6,333 bases of DNA. Origin: UBA11524 sp051883695 (GTDB taxonomy: Bacteria > Bacillota > Clostridia > Christensenellales > Aristaeellaceae). Each line of letters begins with the position of its first letter. Within the stretch, counting starts at the first letter, position 1. Of this stretch, positions 5,537 to 6,333 are shown piece after piece. The stretch lies in the NCBI GenBank assembly GCA_051883695.1, contig JBJEUF010000005.1, positions 1 to 6,333 on the forward strand, written 5' to 3'. Under the pieces are notes generated by a model. The model had not been told where the DNA came from. It did no database searches and saw only the letters and a list, made by a program, of their open reading frames with translations. The position numbers and the translations under genes are program-made.

Positions 5537-6261
5537 TGTCCATGGATCTTCAAAGGCTGACGAGCCTGCTGCGCCAGTGCATGCAGCGCTACGGGATGCT
5601 TGCGCCGGAGGATGCCATCGCCGTGGGACTGTCCGGCGGCAAGGACAGCCTCTGCCTGCTGATGGGGCTGTCCGCCCTGCGCCGCTTCTCCCCCATTCCC
5701 TTCTCCCTGCATGCCATTCACGTCGACGTCGGCGCAGGCATGACGGATGAAGATATCCGCAGGATGTCCGACTTCTGCGCAGCGCTGGACGTGCCCTTTC
5801 ACCATGTGAAAACGGACATCTACCAAATCGTTTTCCGGGAACGGAAGGAAAAGAACCCCTGCAGCCTGTGCGCGAAGATGCGCAAGGGCGCGCTGAATGC
5901 CAGAGCCCTTGCGCTGGGCTGCCGGAAGATTGCCTACGCCCATCACAGGGACGATTTCATCGAAACGGGCATGATGAACCTGCTCATGGAGGGCCGGTTC
6001 GACTGCTTCCCGCCGGTGACGCAGCTGGACAGAACCGGCCTGCAGGTGATCCGGCCGATGCTGTATGTGGATGAGCGAGACGTGATCGGCTTTGTGCGGA
6101 AGTATGCGCTGCCCGTGGTGAAGAATCCCTGTCCGGCGGACGGCGAAACCCGCCGGGAGGACGTGAAGCGCTTCATCCGGGACAGCCGGGCGCAGTTCCC
6201 GGGGATTCGGGAGAGCCTGTTTTCAGCGGTGACAGGGCTGTTTGAGGAGCGGAAGGAATAA
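5536..6261 (+). CDS. TtcA-family PP-loop ATPase (tRNA 2-thiocytidine synthetase-like)
   Basis: The 241-residue protein carries the PP-loop SGGKDS (33-38) that binds ATP and adenylates the substrate. It has CSLC with C109 and C112, a third cysteine at C199 (KNPCPADG), and HHRDD (136-140), all hallmarks of TtcA. In the characterised enzyme three cysteines hold a 4Fe-4S cluster and cytidine 32 of certain tRNAs becomes 2-thiocytidine. TilS, the related lysidine synthetase, lacks this cysteine set, so a TtcA-type call is preferred. The protein is shorter than the E. coli enzyme (about 310 residues), mostly at the ends, and belongs to a compact group common in Clostridia whose real tRNA target is not known to me. 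It overlaps the TIM barrel gene by one base and is followed by a strong hairpin, so it is the last gene of its operon. Confidence 0.87.
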   Translation: MSMDLQRLTSLLRQCMQRYGMLAPEDAIAVGLSGGKDSLCLLMGLSALRRFSPIPFSLHAIHVDVGAGMTDEDIRRMSDFCAALDVPFHHVKTDIYQIVFRERKEKNPCSLCAKMRKGALNARALALGCRKIAYAHHRDDFIETGMMNLLMEGRFDCFPPVTQLDRTGLQVIRPMLYVDERDVIGFVRKYALPVVKNPCPADGETRREDVKRFIRDSRAQFPGIRESLFSAVTGLFEERKE

Positions 6262-6305
6262 CAGCCATCCGGGCCGCACAGACCATCAACAAACCCATGG
6301 GTGGC

Positions 6306-6331
6306 GTCGGAGGGCCCGCAGGCCCTTCGAC
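6306..6331 (+). terminator. Intrinsic terminator after the TtcA-like gene (cut at window edge)
   Basis: An 11-bp stem (6306-6316 with 6321-6331), with one G-U pair, closes the loop CGCA. It begins 44 nt after the stop codon. Only TT is visible beyond it before the window ends, so the expected T run cannot be confirmed. Confidence 0.7.
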
Positions 6332-6333
6332 TT

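Noticed and set aside
6293..6302. Palindrome ACCCATGGGT after the TtcA-like gene
   Set aside because: Short, common by chance in GC-rich DNA, and not placed like an operator for any visible gene.

Overview
This window looks like chromosomal DNA from a high-GC member of the Firmicutes, most likely an uncultured Clostridia-type bacterium. The reasons are strong AGGAG-type ribosome binding sites before nearly every gene, an EF-Tu N-terminus of bacterial type, a Myb/RsfA-like regulator and a SEC-C protein of a kind common in Clostridia. The order is only a guess. A block of exactly 100 N shows that this is a scaffolded draft assembly, possibly a metagenome bin.

Layout. Positions 1-413 hold a minus-strand translation unit: a consensus sigma-A promoter (280-308), a tRNA-Gly with a CCC anticodon (165-238), and the first 17 codons of tuf (EF-Tu, running off the left edge). 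Upstream of that promoter lies a minus-strand acyltransferase-like gene (414-1103). Divergent from it is a plus-strand solute-binding-protein-like gene (1248-2354), followed 66 nt later by a plus-strand regulator with two Myb-like repeats (2421-3360). The regulator is interrupted by the N gap. The two edges of the gap carry the same 39 bases, and merging them restores one open frame of 266 codons, so the gap is almost certainly an unmerged contig overlap. A strong hairpin at 3391-3420 separates it from a convergent minus-strand SEC-C gene (3443-4537). Divergent again, a plus-strand pair starts at 4649: a xylose-isomerase-like TIM barrel protein and, overlapping by one base (TAATG), a TtcA-type PP-loop ATPase (5536-6261). 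A second strong hairpin ends the window.

How the genes relate. The tRNA-Gly and tuf form a translation operon, an arrangement seen in many bacteria. The TIM barrel and TtcA-like genes are very probably one transcript; the first resembles sugar isomerases/epimerases and the second a tRNA thiolase, with no obvious shared pathway. The other genes look like single-gene or two-gene units. I see no mobile element, CRISPR array, phage gene or defence system. The window is mostly ordinary chromosome, with several atypical family members: an acyltransferase lacking the usual HX4D aspartate, a solute-binding-like protein without a lipobox or transporter partner, and a double Myb-like regulator.
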